Assembly (NCBI GenBank): GCA_902492995.1
Contig: CABUNR010000007.1
Coordinates: forward strand, 1 to 53,153
Direction of reading: 5' to 3'
DNA length: 53,153 bases
From: OMSK01 sp902492995
GTDB taxonomy: Bacteria > Bacillota_I > Bacilli_A > RF39 > UBA660
Shown here: positions 1-8,445 of the stretch, piece after piece
How positions within the stretch are numbered: the first letter of the stretch is position 1
How the letters are laid out: each line of letters starts with the position of its first letter
Made by a program: the position numbers and the translations under genes
Notes under the pieces: generated by a model
The model's database searches: none
What the model was told of the DNA's origin: nothing
What the model saw: only the letters and a program-made list of their open reading frames with translations

Positions 1-764
1 GAAACAAAAGCAGCATACTTAGCTTACACATCAAAAGGATTATTAAGTGTAACAGCAAGTGGATATGAAGGTAAACAAGATGGGGAAGCTCATGGAATTG
101 TAGTAACAAGTAGTGGAGCAACAATAAAATGTGGAACAAGTGAAGGAACATATAACTTAGATTCAAGCCCAACATATAGAGATGTAGGAACATATACAAT
201 ATATTATCAGGTAACTAAACCTGGATATAAAACAGTAACAGGAAGTAAGCAAGTTATAATAGCTGCAGAAATTGTAGTGGCACCATCAAGAACATCTAAT
301 ACAACATACTATTATTAAAAATGTATAACAAGTAAGGTAGGAAATACATCATGTTCTTCTATATCAAATATATTAACTGCAGGTAGAATAGTAAATTATA
401 ATTATACTGGAGGAGAACAGGTATATACAACTACTTGTAATGGAAATTATAAACTAGAAACTTGGGGGCTCAAGGAGGTAGCACATCAGGTTCTGGGTCT
501 GGGTATACATATTATGGTGGATATGGAGGACATGGAAAAAATTCTGATGCCCAATCTTATGCAGGATCTGCTGGTGGAGGTTCTGGATATATTTGAAACT
601 CTAATCTTACTAATAAAGCTATGCATTGTTATAATTGCCCAACGTCAGATGATGTATCAACTAAAACTATAAATACGACTTGTACTTCTGAAACTCCAAC
701 AACTAATTGCTCAAAACAAGGAAACGGATATGCTAGAATAACTATTATGCCTTGTAGTAATTAA
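1..764 (+). pseudogene. Decayed glycine-rich surface protein, 3' part
   Basis: Frame 1 reads from the window edge into an Ig-like/MBG-type repeat (SVTASGYEGKQDGEAHGI ... GTYTIYYQVTKPGYKTVTGS) and hits TAA at 316-318. The same frame continues with similar surface-protein sequence. At the GGGGG run (464-468) one base is missing: WG then switches frame to AQGGSTSGSGSG. This second frame carries the glycine-rich C-terminal domain (GGYGGHG, SAGGGSGYI) and the ending NSNLTNKAMHCYNC ... NGYARITIMPCSN, stopping at 762-764. A TGA (595-597) sits where the family normally has Gly after GYI. Three lesions (stop, frameshift, stop) indicate a pseudogene. The start lies outside the window. Intact relatives are surface proteins, often with prepilin-type leaders, like the gene at 7167. 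Confidence 0.75.
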
Positions 765-781
765 TAAAAGAAAGGAAAAAT

Positions 782-1174
782 ATGAAAAAAATAGTAACAA
801 TTTTAGTTGCAATGTTATTAGTAACAGGACTAATAACAGGATGCGGATGTAAGAAAAAAACAAAAGAAGATAATAATAAAGCAAATATTAAAGGAGATAA
901 AGTAATAGAAGATCAAATATTTGAAGGATTAGAATTTGTAAATGTAGGAGCAAGCAATAATATAGTAAAAACAGTAGTAATAAATAATACAGGAGCTACA
1001 TATGAAGGTTCTAAATTCAAAATGAAAATAATGGATAAAGAAGGAAATGTTTTAAAAGAGGTAGAAGATGAAGTAAAAGAGGCTATGGAAACTGGAACAA
1101 CAAAAAATATAGAAACAAAAGTAGATGTTGATTTATCCAAAGCAGGAAGTATAGAATATAGTATAGTAAAGTAA
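782..1174 (+). CDS. Putative lipoprotein, FxLYD-like
   Basis: A 130-residue protein with a lipoprotein signal peptide: MKKIVTILVAMLLV followed by the lipobox LITGC, so Cys21 is the likely lipidated residue. After a short Lys-rich linker comes a compact beta-rich domain (FEGLEFVNVGASNNIVKTVVINNTG ... EGSKFKMKIMDKEGNVL, broken here into its two visible strands sets) resembling FxLYD-type extracytoplasmic domains. It probably sits on the outer face of the membrane; its ligand is unknown. It follows the decayed surface-protein gene by 17 bases with a good ribosome site (AAAGAAAGG), so the two may once have been co-transcribed. A hairpin terminator follows. The lipoprotein call is firm, the domain call weak. 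Confidence 0.7.
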   Translation: MKKIVTILVAMLLVTGLITGCGCKKKTKEDNNKANIKGDKVIEDQIFEGLEFVNVGASNNIVKTVVINNTGATYEGSKFKMKIMDKEGNVLKEVEDEVKEAMETGTTKNIETKVDVDLSKAGSIEYSIVK

Positions 1175-1194
1175 AATATTTGATTTATTATTCT

Positions 1195-1224
1195 AAAAAT
1201 AAGTAGAAAATTCTACTTATTTTT
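1195..1224 (+). terminator. Intrinsic terminator
   Basis: The inverted repeat AAAAATAAGTAGAA / TTCTACTTATTTTT has a 2-base loop and ends in T. It closes the lipoprotein gene. Confidence 0.75.
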
Positions 1225-1300
1225 AATTCTAATTATTCACTTTTTGTCCAATTTATAGTATACTTCTAGTAGACTTGTTTTTTCTAAAAGAAGGAGTAAT

Positions 1301-1747
1301 ATGGAAGAAATATTAAATAAAATAAATAAAATTTTAGAAGATAAAAAAGATTACTTATATGTAAAAGAAGAAATTATTGTAGTATATTTTATGATAGGAA
1401 AGTATTTGGATAAAAAAAATTATAATGCTGTATATCAAGTAGAAGATATACTTAGAAAAAAATATGGTTTGTTGATTGGATTTAGTAGGAGAAATTTAAA
1501 TAATATAATTAAGTTTTATTCAATATATAAAAATTATGATATAAATATAATAAAAAAAATATCTTGGAATTTACATCTTATTATAATGAAACAAAAAAAT
1601 AAAGATGAATTATTAGAATATTGTCTCAAATATAATTTGACTAAAAATGATTTAAATAAAATAATAAAAAAGGGTTTTGATACTAAATATATATCACATG
1701 ATGTAGAAAAAGATATAGTAACTTTAGAAATAATGAATTTAATGTAG
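1301..1747 (+). CDS. Stand-alone DUF1016 N-terminal (YhcG-N) domain protein
   Basis: The 148 residues match the N-terminal DNA-binding-like domain of DUF1016/YhcG proteins: IVVYFMIGKYL, the signature GFSRRNLNNIIKFYSIY, then ISWNLHLIIM and NLTKNDLNKIIKKG. Full YhcG proteins are about 350 residues and carry a C-terminal PD-(D/E)XK nuclease domain. Here the gene stops after the first domain and no nuclease remnant follows; the AI-2E gene starts 41 bases on. It has its own ribosome site (AGAAGGAG). It could be a truncated relic or a functional stand-alone domain; the reading frame is clean. Relatives are often found with restriction or defence genes, but none is adjacent here. Confidence 0.7.
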   Translation: MEEILNKINKILEDKKDYLYVKEEIIVVYFMIGKYLDKKNYNAVYQVEDILRKKYGLLIGFSRRNLNNIIKFYSIYKNYDINIIKKISWNLHLIIMKQKNKDELLEYCLKYNLTKNDLNKIIKKGFDTKYISHDVEKDIVTLEIMNLM

Positions 1748-1788
1748 CAAATATAAATAAATTTTGATATACTATAAGTGGTGATAAT

Positions 1789-2943
1789 ATGCTTTTAAAA
1801 AAAGATGAAAAGAAAAAAGAAGAATTAAATATATCAAATATAAATGATGCAGTATCTTTATCAAAAACAATTCTTAAGATAGTAACTGTTTTATTATTTA
1901 TAATAGGTATATATATATTTATAATGATAATGGAAAAACTTAAAGTTAGGGAAACAATATTAACAATATTAAAAATAATTTTACCATTATTTATAGGATT
2001 TTTTATAGCATGGCTTTTTGATCCGATTGTATCATATTTACAAAAAAAAGGCGTAAGAAGAACTATAGGAACCCTTTTAACTTATATTGTATTTATTGGA
2101 ATACTTGGTGTTTTAATTGGATCAATTATACCTTTATTAGGAGATCAAATAAATGATTTTGTAAAAATAATACCTACAGTATTTGATAATATTAAATTAT
2201 GGATAGATAGTTTATTTGATAAATTGAATAATATTGAAAATTTAGATGTTGAAAATATAAAGATTAATTTATTTGATAGGGTAGAAAAATTTGGAATTGA
2301 TTTAACATCATCACTTCCTGATTTGACAATAAATTTATTAAAATCATTATTTTCAGGGGTAGGTAACTTTTTAGTAGGACTTATAATAGGATTTTTCTTA
2401 CTTATTAATTTTAATAATGTATCTGATTCAATCATTACATTATTTCCAAAAAAAATACAAAATAGTACAAGAGATATATTTAATGAAATAAATACAGCTT
2501 TTAGAAGATTTATAAATGGAGCATTAGCAGATTGTACTTTGGTATTTGTAATTAGTTCTATATGTTTTGCAATAGCAGGATTAAAAGCACCATTATTATT
2601 TGGTTTATTTTGTGGAATAACAAATGTAATTCCATATGCTGGGCCATATATAGGGGGAGCACCAGCGGTTATTGTTGCTTTATCTCAATCACCTAAAATA
2701 GGAATCGTTGTATTAATATCTATAATTGTAATTCAAACATTAGAGGGAAATTTAATTCAACCACTTATTATGAGTAAATCAGCACGTTTGCATCCAGTAA
2801 CAGTTATAATAGGACTTTTAGTGTTTGGACACTTCTTTGGAATAATTGGAATGGCAATATCAACGCCTGTAATTGGTGCTTGTAAAGCATTATTCCTATT
2901 CTTTGATGAAAAATATAATATTTTAAATTATGAAAAACAATAA
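1789..2943 (+). CDS. AI-2E family transporter
   Basis: A 384-residue membrane protein of the AI-2E/UPF0118 family (YdiK/YubA/YtvI-like). It shows paired N-terminal helices (about 27-50 and 60-85), a further helix near 95-115, an amphipathic middle segment, and C-terminal hydrophobic helices from about 185 to 370. The conserved segment NVIPYAGPYIGGAPAVIVAL near residue 281 and the ending with VIGLLVFGHFFGIIGMAISTPV are typical. Members export small molecules or ions; the substrate cannot be told from sequence. The start follows GGTGATAAT, this genome's usual ribosome site. The gene stands alone upstream of the T-box leader. Confidence 0.85.
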   Translation: MLLKKDEKKKEELNISNINDAVSLSKTILKIVTVLLFIIGIYIFIMIMEKLKVRETILTILKIILPLFIGFFIAWLFDPIVSYLQKKGVRRTIGTLLTYIVFIGILGVLIGSIIPLLGDQINDFVKIIPTVFDNIKLWIDSLFDKLNNIENLDVENIKINLFDRVEKFGIDLTSSLPDLTINLLKSLFSGVGNFLVGLIIGFFLLINFNNVSDSIITLFPKKIQNSTRDIFNEINTAFRRFINGALADCTLVFVISSICFAIAGLKAPLLFGLFCGITNVIPYAGPYIGGAPAVIVALSQSPKIGIVVLISIIVIQTLEGNLIQPLIMSKSARLHPVTVIIGLLVFGHFFGIIGMAISTPVIGACKALFLFFDEKYNILNYEKQ

Positions 2944-2970
2944 TAAAGAATAAGTAACTAATATATTTTT

Positions 2971-3128
2971 TAAAGAGAGTTAATGGTAGGTGTGAATTAA
3001 CATAAATAATTAGTGAAAGCTATCTTTTAGTGTAGTAAAAACTACCGGTCTAACCGTTATATTAATTAAGAAAAAATTAGGATGGTACCACGGCTTTTCG
3101 TTCCTAGAAAAGAACGTGGTATTTTTAT
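2971..3128 (+). promoter_or_regulatory. T-box leader, alanine specifier likely
   Basis: Stem I begins AAAGAGAG (2972-2979) and closes with CTATCTTT (3020-3027). The codon GCT (Ala) lies at 3019-3021 in the 3' side of the specifier loop. The T-box sequence AGGATGGTACCACGG is at 3079-3093. Its TGGT can pair with an ACCA tRNA 3' end, which fits tRNA-Ala with discriminator A. The terminator stem ACCACG...CGTGGT (3087-3120) with an inner CTTTTC/GAAAAG helix is followed by ATTTTTAT. Uncharged tRNA-Ala would favour the antiterminator and raise expression of the three genes below. Confidence 0.9.
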
Positions 3129-3140
3129 AAGGAGAATTAT

Positions 3141-3656
3141 ATGAAAATAATTATTTTAACAGGAAAAGCTAGAAGTGGAAAAAATCAAGTCGCAAGTATT
3201 ATAGAAAAAAATTTAGATAAAAAAACAATAACAATATCATATGCTTATTATTTAAAAGAATATGCCAAAAATATATTAAATTGGGATGGGGTAGATAATA
3301 CAAAACCTAGAACTTTTTTACAAGAATTAGGTGATTATGTAAAATCTATTGATAAAAACTTTTTAATAAATAGATTGTTACAAGATATAGAGGTTTATAA
3401 AAAATATTTTGATGTTATAATAATAAGTGATGCAAGATTTGTAGAAGAAATAAATTGTATTAAAAAAAAATATACAAACGTTGATGTTGTACATATAGAA
3501 GGGTTAGATAATAATTTAACAGAATTGCAAAAAAAACATATAACAGAAGTAGCACTTGATAATTATTATGATTATGATTTTAAAATAGAAAATAAAAAAA
3601 CATTATCTGATCTAGAAAAAAATGTACTAAAAATGATGGAGGAGATAAAATGGTAG
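3141..3656 (+). CDS. P-loop kinase, deoxynucleoside-monophosphate-kinase-like
   Basis: The 171-residue protein has a Walker A motif near its start (LTGKARSGKN) and the later segment VIIISDARFVEEI, typical of the dNMP kinase/dephospho-CoA-kinase-like branch of P-loop kinases. It probably phosphorylates a nucleotide or related small molecule in the cytosol; the substrate is not fixed by sequence. It is the first gene after the T-box, with ribosome site AAGGAG. Its end overlaps cmk by 7 bases, indicating translational coupling. Dephospho-CoA kinase is a less likely alternative, since the usual coaE motifs are not evident. Confidence 0.6.
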   Translation: MKIIILTGKARSGKNQVASIIEKNLDKKTITISYAYYLKEYAKNILNWDGVDNTKPRTFLQELGDYVKSIDKNFLINRLLQDIEVYKKYFDVIIISDARFVEEINCIKKKYTNVDVVHIEGLDNNLTELQKKHITEVALDNYYDYDFKIENKKTLSDLEKNVLKMMEEIKW

Positions 3657-4291
3657 TTGCAATTGATGGGCCAGCAGGAGCAGGTAAAAGTACAATAGTA
3701 GATATAATAAGTAAAAAAATGCATTTTAAAAAAGTTGATACAGGAGTTACTTATAGATGTTTAGCATTAAAAGTTATACAAAATAATATTACGAATGAAA
3801 AAGATATTATAAATTTATCTAAAAATTTAAATGTAGAAGAAAAAAATGAAAAAATATATTTAGATGGAATTGATGTAACTTTAGATATTAGAACAGATGA
3901 AGTTTCTAATAAAGCATCTTCTATTTCAAATATAATAGATGTAAGAAAAAATTTAACAGAAATTCAAAGAAGAATGGCTGGTAATTTTAATTCAATAGTA
4001 GAAGGTAGAGATACAACTACATTAGTATTTCCAAATGCAGATATTAAAATATATTTGGACGCTTTATTAGAAGTTAGAGCAAAAAGAAGATTTAATCAAA
4101 ATGAAAGATTAAATATAGAAATTCCTTACCAAGAAGTGTATAATAATATGGAAGCAAGGGATTATAATGATTTTCATAAAGAATATGGAGCTTTAATGAA
4201 AACAAATGATCAAATATATATTGATACTACTTATATGACATTAGATGAAGTAGTAAATGAAATAGTAAGTATAATAAAAGGAGTGAAATAA
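3650..4291 (+). CDS. cmk: Cytidylate kinase
   Basis: Cytidylate kinase phosphorylates CMP and dCMP with ATP in pyrimidine salvage. The 213-residue protein opens with VVAIDGPAGAGKSTI (P-loop), then KKVDTGVTYRCLALK (usual DTGAMYRA), EGRDTTTLVFPNADIKIYLDA (usual EGRDIGTVVFPDA) and a lid with RAKRRFNQ. Length is normal for the family. Two small departures are seen: VTYR in place of AMYR, and DTTT in place of DIGT, so a slightly shifted substrate range is possible. The start overlaps the preceding kinase gene, and alaS begins directly after its stop codon. Confidence 0.8.
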   Translation: MVVAIDGPAGAGKSTIVDIISKKMHFKKVDTGVTYRCLALKVIQNNITNEKDIINLSKNLNVEEKNEKIYLDGIDVTLDIRTDEVSNKASSISNIIDVRKNLTEIQRRMAGNFNSIVEGRDTTTLVFPNADIKIYLDALLEVRAKRRFNQNERLNIEIPYQEVYNNMEARDYNDFHKEYGALMKTNDQIYIDTTYMTLDEVVNEIVSIIKGVK

Positions 4292-6052
4292 ATGAATTTA
4301 AAGGATTTATATATAAGTTTTTTTATAAGTAAAGGTCATAAACAAATTCCATCAGCACCAGTTGTACCAGAAAACGATAATACAGTTTTATTTAATACTG
4401 CTGGGATGCAACCTTTAATACCATATTTAAAGGGAAAAAATCATCCATATGGAACAAGACTTTGCGATTATCAAAAATGTATTAGAACAAATGATTTGGA
4501 TGAAGTTGGTGATACATATCATCACACGTTTTTTGAAATGTTAGGTAATTGGAGTTTAGGAGATTATTTTAAAGATGAAGCAATTGCATGGAGTTTTGAA
4601 TTTTTAACAGAAGTATTAAAAATTCCAAAGGAAAGATTGGCTGTTACTATATTTGCCGGAAATGAAATCGCACCTATGGATGAATATTCAAAAAATATTT
4701 GGTTGAAATTAGGAATTAAAGAAGATAGAATTTGTGCAACAAAAGATGATAATTGGTGGCCTAATTTAGAAATGCCAGGATTATGTGGTCCAGATTCTGA
4801 AATGTTTTATTGGCGTAGTGATGATCCTATCCCAGAAAAATTTGATCCAGAAGATAATAGATGGGTTGAAATTTGGAATGATGTATTTATGCAATATAAT
4901 CATAATGAGGATGGTTCTATTTCAGAATTACCTAAGAAGAATGTTGATACAGGTATGGGTGTTGAGAGAACAACCGCTATTTTAGAAGGTAAAACAGATA
5001 ATTATGCCTCATCAATTTGGATGCCAGTTATTAATATAATTGAACAAATTTCAAATTTAAAATATGAGGGTAATGAAATTAGTATGAGAATTATTGCTGA
5101 TCATATTAGAACAGCAGTATTTATAAGTGCAGATCCTACTTTAATAAAACCAAGTAATGTTGGACAAGGATATATTTTAAGAAGACTTATTAGACGTGCT
5201 ATAAGACATGCTAAAAAGCTAAATATTGATATTAATAGTGATTGGGAGCAACAAATTGCTATTACAATTTTAGATATGTATGAAACATATTATAAAGAAT
5301 TAAAAGATAATAGACAAATAGTATTAGAAGTTTTAAAAAATGAAAAGATTAAATTTAATAGAACATTAGAAAAAGGATTAAAGGAATTTAATAAGTTAAC
5401 AAGTAATAATGAAAATATAGATGGTACAAAAGCTTTTCATTTATTTGATACATATGGATTTCCAATTGAACTTACAGAGGAACTTGCTAGTGAGAGAAAT
5501 TTAAAAGTTGATACAGAAGGCTTTAAAGAGAAATTTAGAGAACATCAAGAAAAATCAAGAACAGCATCAGCTGGTCAATTTAAAGGTGGACTTGGTGGAC
5601 AAGGTGAAATTGAAACTAAGTATCATACAGCTACCCATTTATTAAATGCCGCTTTAAAACAAGTTATAAGTAAAGATGTTCATCAAAAGGGTTCAAATAT
5701 TACAAGTGAAAGATTAAGATTTGATTTTAGTTGTGATCATAAGTTAACAGATGAAGAAAAAGAAAAAACAGAAAAACTTGTTAATGAATGGATTAATGCA
5801 GGCCTTGATGTAACTGTTCAAGAAATGACAAAAGAAGATGCAATTAAATCTGGAGCAGAATGTATGTTTATTGAAAAATATCCTGATATAGTAACTGTAT
5901 ACTCTATAGGAAATAAGGAATATGGAGTTGTATCTATAGAATTATGTGGTGGACCACATGTAAAAAATACAAATGAACTAGGTACATTTAAAATAAAAAA
6001 AGAAGAAGCTAGTAGTGCAGGTGTTAGAAGAATAAAAGCAATACTATTATAA
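4292..6052 (+). CDS. alaS: Alanyl-tRNA synthetase, short form without C-Ala domain
   Basis: AlaRS attaches alanine to tRNA-Ala. This protein has 586 residues; bacterial AlaRS is usually about 850-880. The class II catalytic core is complete: HTFFEMLGNWSLGDYF (motif 2 region), CGPDSEMFYW, and MGVERTTAILEGK (motif 3). The tRNA-recognition helices follow (IADHIRTAVFI, GYILRRLIRRAIRHAKKL). The editing domain retains its zinc residues: HTATH around 445-449 and CGGPH around 552-556. The protein ends right after GVRRIKAILL, where the linker and C-Ala domain would begin. ATG directly follows the cmk stop, with AAGGAGTG upstream. Control by the alanine T-box 1.2 kb upstream is consistent with its identity. 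Confidence 0.9.
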   Translation: MNLKDLYISFFISKGHKQIPSAPVVPENDNTVLFNTAGMQPLIPYLKGKNHPYGTRLCDYQKCIRTNDLDEVGDTYHHTFFEMLGNWSLGDYFKDEAIAWSFEFLTEVLKIPKERLAVTIFAGNEIAPMDEYSKNIWLKLGIKEDRICATKDDNWWPNLEMPGLCGPDSEMFYWRSDDPIPEKFDPEDNRWVEIWNDVFMQYNHNEDGSISELPKKNVDTGMGVERTTAILEGKTDNYASSIWMPVINIIEQISNLKYEGNEISMRIIADHIRTAVFISADPTLIKPSNVGQGYILRRLIRRAIRHAKKLNIDINSDWEQQIAITILDMYETYYKELKDNRQIVLEVLKNEKIKFNRTLEKGLKEFNKLTSNNENIDGTKAFHLFDTYGFPIELTEELASERNLKVDTEGFKEKFREHQEKSRTASAGQFKGGLGGQGEIETKYHTATHLLNAALKQVISKDVHQKGSNITSERLRFDFSCDHKLTDEEKEKTEKLVNEWINAGLDVTVQEMTKEDAIKSGAECMFIEKYPDIVTVYSIGNKEYGVVSIELCGGPHVKNTNELGTFKIKKEEASSAGVRRIKAILL

Positions 6053-6059
6053 TTTAAAG

Positions 6060-6087
6060 ATGAAATAATTATATTATTTCATTTTTT
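6060..6087 (+). terminator. Intrinsic terminator after alaS
   Basis: A 10-bp stem ATGAAATAAT / ATTATTTCAT with loop TAT is followed by TTTTT. Confidence 0.85.
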
Positions 6088-6179
6088 TGTATAAAAGTGT
6101 AAATAGTAATAAATCCATTTAAGAATAATTGACAAAAATATAGATAATAAGTATAATTTAGATAAAGGTAGGTTATGTT

Positions 6180-7064
6180 ATGGAAAAAAATAATAAAAAA
6201 CAAAATGTAGTAATTATACTTTTAATAGTTATAATTTTAATATTAGTTGGATTATTTACTATGTTTTATTTAAAAAATGAAGATAATAAAACTAATGATA
6301 AAACAAAAGTAAATGAGAGTGTCAAAGAACAACAAGGTAATAATAAAAAAGAAGTTATATCAAAAGATAAGTATGATGAGTATGTAAAAATTTTGAATAA
6401 ATATGATGGATTATGTTATGATATAATTTCCTCTTATGATTATAAAAATAATGTTATACCTGATGATTATTATATTAGTATGGCATTTAGAACAACACCA
6501 GAAACAATAAAAATAGATTCTTCAAGTCTTCCTAAATATGCAGATGAAATTGATGGCGATTATGTAGAAGGTAAAAGAATTGAAGATTTACAAAAAGTAA
6601 TAGATAACAAATTTTATAAGAAATATACAATAAAAAAATCATATTTATCTTCAGACAAATACAAATATTTAGATTCATCTGATTACACATATTATTATTA
6701 TTCATCTTCAAATAATGCTTTAATTGATATAGAAAAATTAGGTGGAGGTTATGGTTGTGCAGGTGGTCCAGGTATTTCTAGAGTAGTATTTAATATAGAA
6801 AAAGATGGTAATAAGTTGGAATTTTCTGTTGCAAGTTCTCAAAGATATTCTGATGGAACTAATACAACACTTGAGGATAAGAACAATAAAATTATAACTA
6901 CTTATTTTGATGAAAAAACTAATAAGTATACAATTGAAGGAAAGGTTTATAATAGTGATGAAGAATTTGTTGAAAAATACAAAGAAAGATTTGAACAAGT
7001 AAAGGTAGTATTTATATTAGATGGACCAACATATAAATTATCACATTTAGAAAAAATTAATTAG
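6180..7064 (+). CDS. Membrane-anchored extracellular protein, unknown
   Basis: The 294-residue protein has a short basic N-terminus (MEKNNKKQ), one membrane helix (VVIILLIVIILILVGLFTMF) and a Lys/Asn-rich linker. The outside domain has no family that I recognise. It includes a tyrosine/serine stretch (DYTYYYYSSSNN), a Gly-rich turn with one Cys (GGGYGCAGGPG), and a C-terminal alpha/beta-like part. There is one membrane segment and no lipobox. It is monocistronic, with TTATGTT before the ATG and a terminator after it. A role at the cell surface is inferred from topology and from the pilin-like gene that follows. Confidence 0.6.
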   Translation: MEKNNKKQNVVIILLIVIILILVGLFTMFYLKNEDNKTNDKTKVNESVKEQQGNNKKEVISKDKYDEYVKILNKYDGLCYDIISSYDYKNNVIPDDYYISMAFRTTPETIKIDSSSLPKYADEIDGDYVEGKRIEDLQKVIDNKFYKKYTIKKSYLSSDKYKYLDSSDYTYYYYSSSNNALIDIEKLGGGYGCAGGPGISRVVFNIEKDGNKLEFSVASSQRYSDGTNTTLEDKNNKIITTYFDEKTNKYTIEGKVYNSDEEFVEKYKERFEQVKVVFILDGPTYKLSHLEKIN

Positions 7065-7071
7065 TAAATAT

Positions 7072-7107
7072 AACTGTATAAATTAAGAGATTTGTACAGT
7101 TTTTTTT
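7072..7107 (+). terminator. Intrinsic terminator
   Basis: AACTGTA (7072-7078) pairs with TACAGTT (7095-7101), followed by a T run. Confidence 0.75.
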
Positions 7108-7166
7108 GTAAATATTGAAATAAATAGATTATTTTGGTATTATTTATAATAGAAAGAAGGTAAAGA

Positions 7167-8351
7167 ATGAAAAGAAAAGGGTTTACATTAATAGAACTTT
7201 TAGCAGTAATAGTAATACTTGCAGTAATAGCTTTAATTGCAACACCAATTATATTAAATATGATAAATGATGCAAGAAAAAGTTCTGCAGTTGATTCTTC
7301 ATATGGATATATTGAAGCAGTTGAGTATGAAAATCAAATGAATATGTTAGATGATAAAAAATATCCTAAAATTGAAGATGGTGTAGATATAGATGCATTA
7401 TCAACATTAAGTAAGATTAATTTAAAAGGAACTGTACCAACAAGTGGAAAAGTTACCATAAAATCTGGTAGAGTTACAAGTGCAGAATTATGTATAGATA
7501 AATACCTTGTTAGTTATGAAAATAGTAAATCAAAGGTTACAGGTAGCTGTGGAACTAATGGTAGTTCATCTGGAACAACAGAAAGTACTTCTGGAGGTAG
7601 TCAAGGTGGAACATCAGGTGGAAGCGGTGGAACGCAAGGTGGTGAGACATCTCATAGCGTTTATTCTGCAGGACAAGTTGTTTATTTAGATCCTCAAACA
7701 GGAAAAAAATGTACTAATTATACAGATGGTCAAAGTTTGACTTCAACTGTAACAGGTTGTTTAAAATGGTATGTTATAACAACTAATGATTCAAGTGCAA
7801 ACAAAAATATTTCATTAATACTTGATCATAATTCAACAATGGATTCAATATCTGGTTCTAATATTGATTCAGATGTAAAAACACACTTAAGTGGATTAGT
7901 TACTAAAAATAGTTGGAAAAATACACCAAGAATAATCTCAGTTGATGAAGTTGCTGCAATAACAGGAGCTGATAAAGCACTAAATTATAAGTTTTCTACT
8001 GCGACTACAGGAAGTTGGTTTTATTTAGATGGAGCATCTGGAACAGATTCAACATGGCATACAAAAGTAGCATCAGATACAAATATTTCAAAATATCATT
8101 GGTTATATGATTATACACAAGACTGTAAAAAAAATAAATTAGGTTGTATGTATGAAGATTCATTTGATACAAATGGTTTTTGGCAAGGTGGATATTATGT
8201 TGCTTCTGATTTAAATAGTAATTTAGCAATAATAAAAGGGGAAGTAATGGCTATTATATCTAGTGGTTCAATAGATTATAGACCTGAAAAAGTTTTAAAT
8301 ATTAATGGTGTTAGACCTGTTATAACAGTTGAAAAAACAAATTTAGATTAA
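7167..8351 (+). CDS. Pilin-like surface protein with type IV prepilin leader
   Basis: A class III signal is evident: KRKG, then FTLIELLAVIVILAVIALI, with cleavage expected after Gly5 by a prepilin peptidase. The pilin-like N-domain runs to about residue 128. A low-complexity Ser/Gly/Thr linker (about 131-160) joins it to a globular C-terminal domain (YSAGQVVYLDPQTGKKC ... GVRPVITV) with paired Cys residues (KKCTNYTDGQ, TVTGCLKW, DCKKNKLGC). At 394 residues it is far larger than ComGC-like pseudopilins. An adhesive or displayed surface role is inferred. The decayed gene at position 1 probably belonged to a related surface family. Ribosome site GAAAGAAGG. Confidence 0.75.
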   Translation: MKRKGFTLIELLAVIVILAVIALIATPIILNMINDARKSSAVDSSYGYIEAVEYENQMNMLDDKKYPKIEDGVDIDALSTLSKINLKGTVPTSGKVTIKSGRVTSAELCIDKYLVSYENSKSKVTGSCGTNGSSSGTTESTSGGSQGGTSGGSGGTQGGETSHSVYSAGQVVYLDPQTGKKCTNYTDGQSLTSTVTGCLKWYVITTNDSSANKNISLILDHNSTMDSISGSNIDSDVKTHLSGLVTKNSWKNTPRIISVDEVAAITGADKALNYKFSTATTGSWFYLDGASGTDSTWHTKVASDTNISKYHWLYDYTQDCKKNKLGCMYEDSFDTNGFWQGGYYVASDLNSNLAIIKGEVMAIISSGSIDYRPEKVLNINGVRPVITVEKTNLD

Positions 8352-8372
8352 AGACTAATTTAGTCTTTTTTT
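8350..8372 (+). terminator. Intrinsic terminator
   Basis: AAAGACTA / TAGTCTTT with a 3-base loop and following T run, starting within the stop codon of the pilin-like gene. Confidence 0.8.
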
Positions 8373-8445
8373 GATAAAATGTAAAATATTTTATAATTTC
8401 TTTAATTATGTTTAAATTTATGATATTCTATAAATGGTGAAGAAT

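Noticed and set aside
595..597. UGA read as glycine or tryptophan
   Set aside because: A TGA stands where Gly is expected in the surface-protein remnant, but UGA is a plain stop for recX and the two small peptides, and Trp is encoded by TGG throughout. The remnant has other lesions, so mutation is the simpler reason.
4785..4985. 66-codon plus-strand ORF inside alaS
   Set aside because: It is a shadow of alaS in another frame; alaS has intact class II motifs over the same bases.
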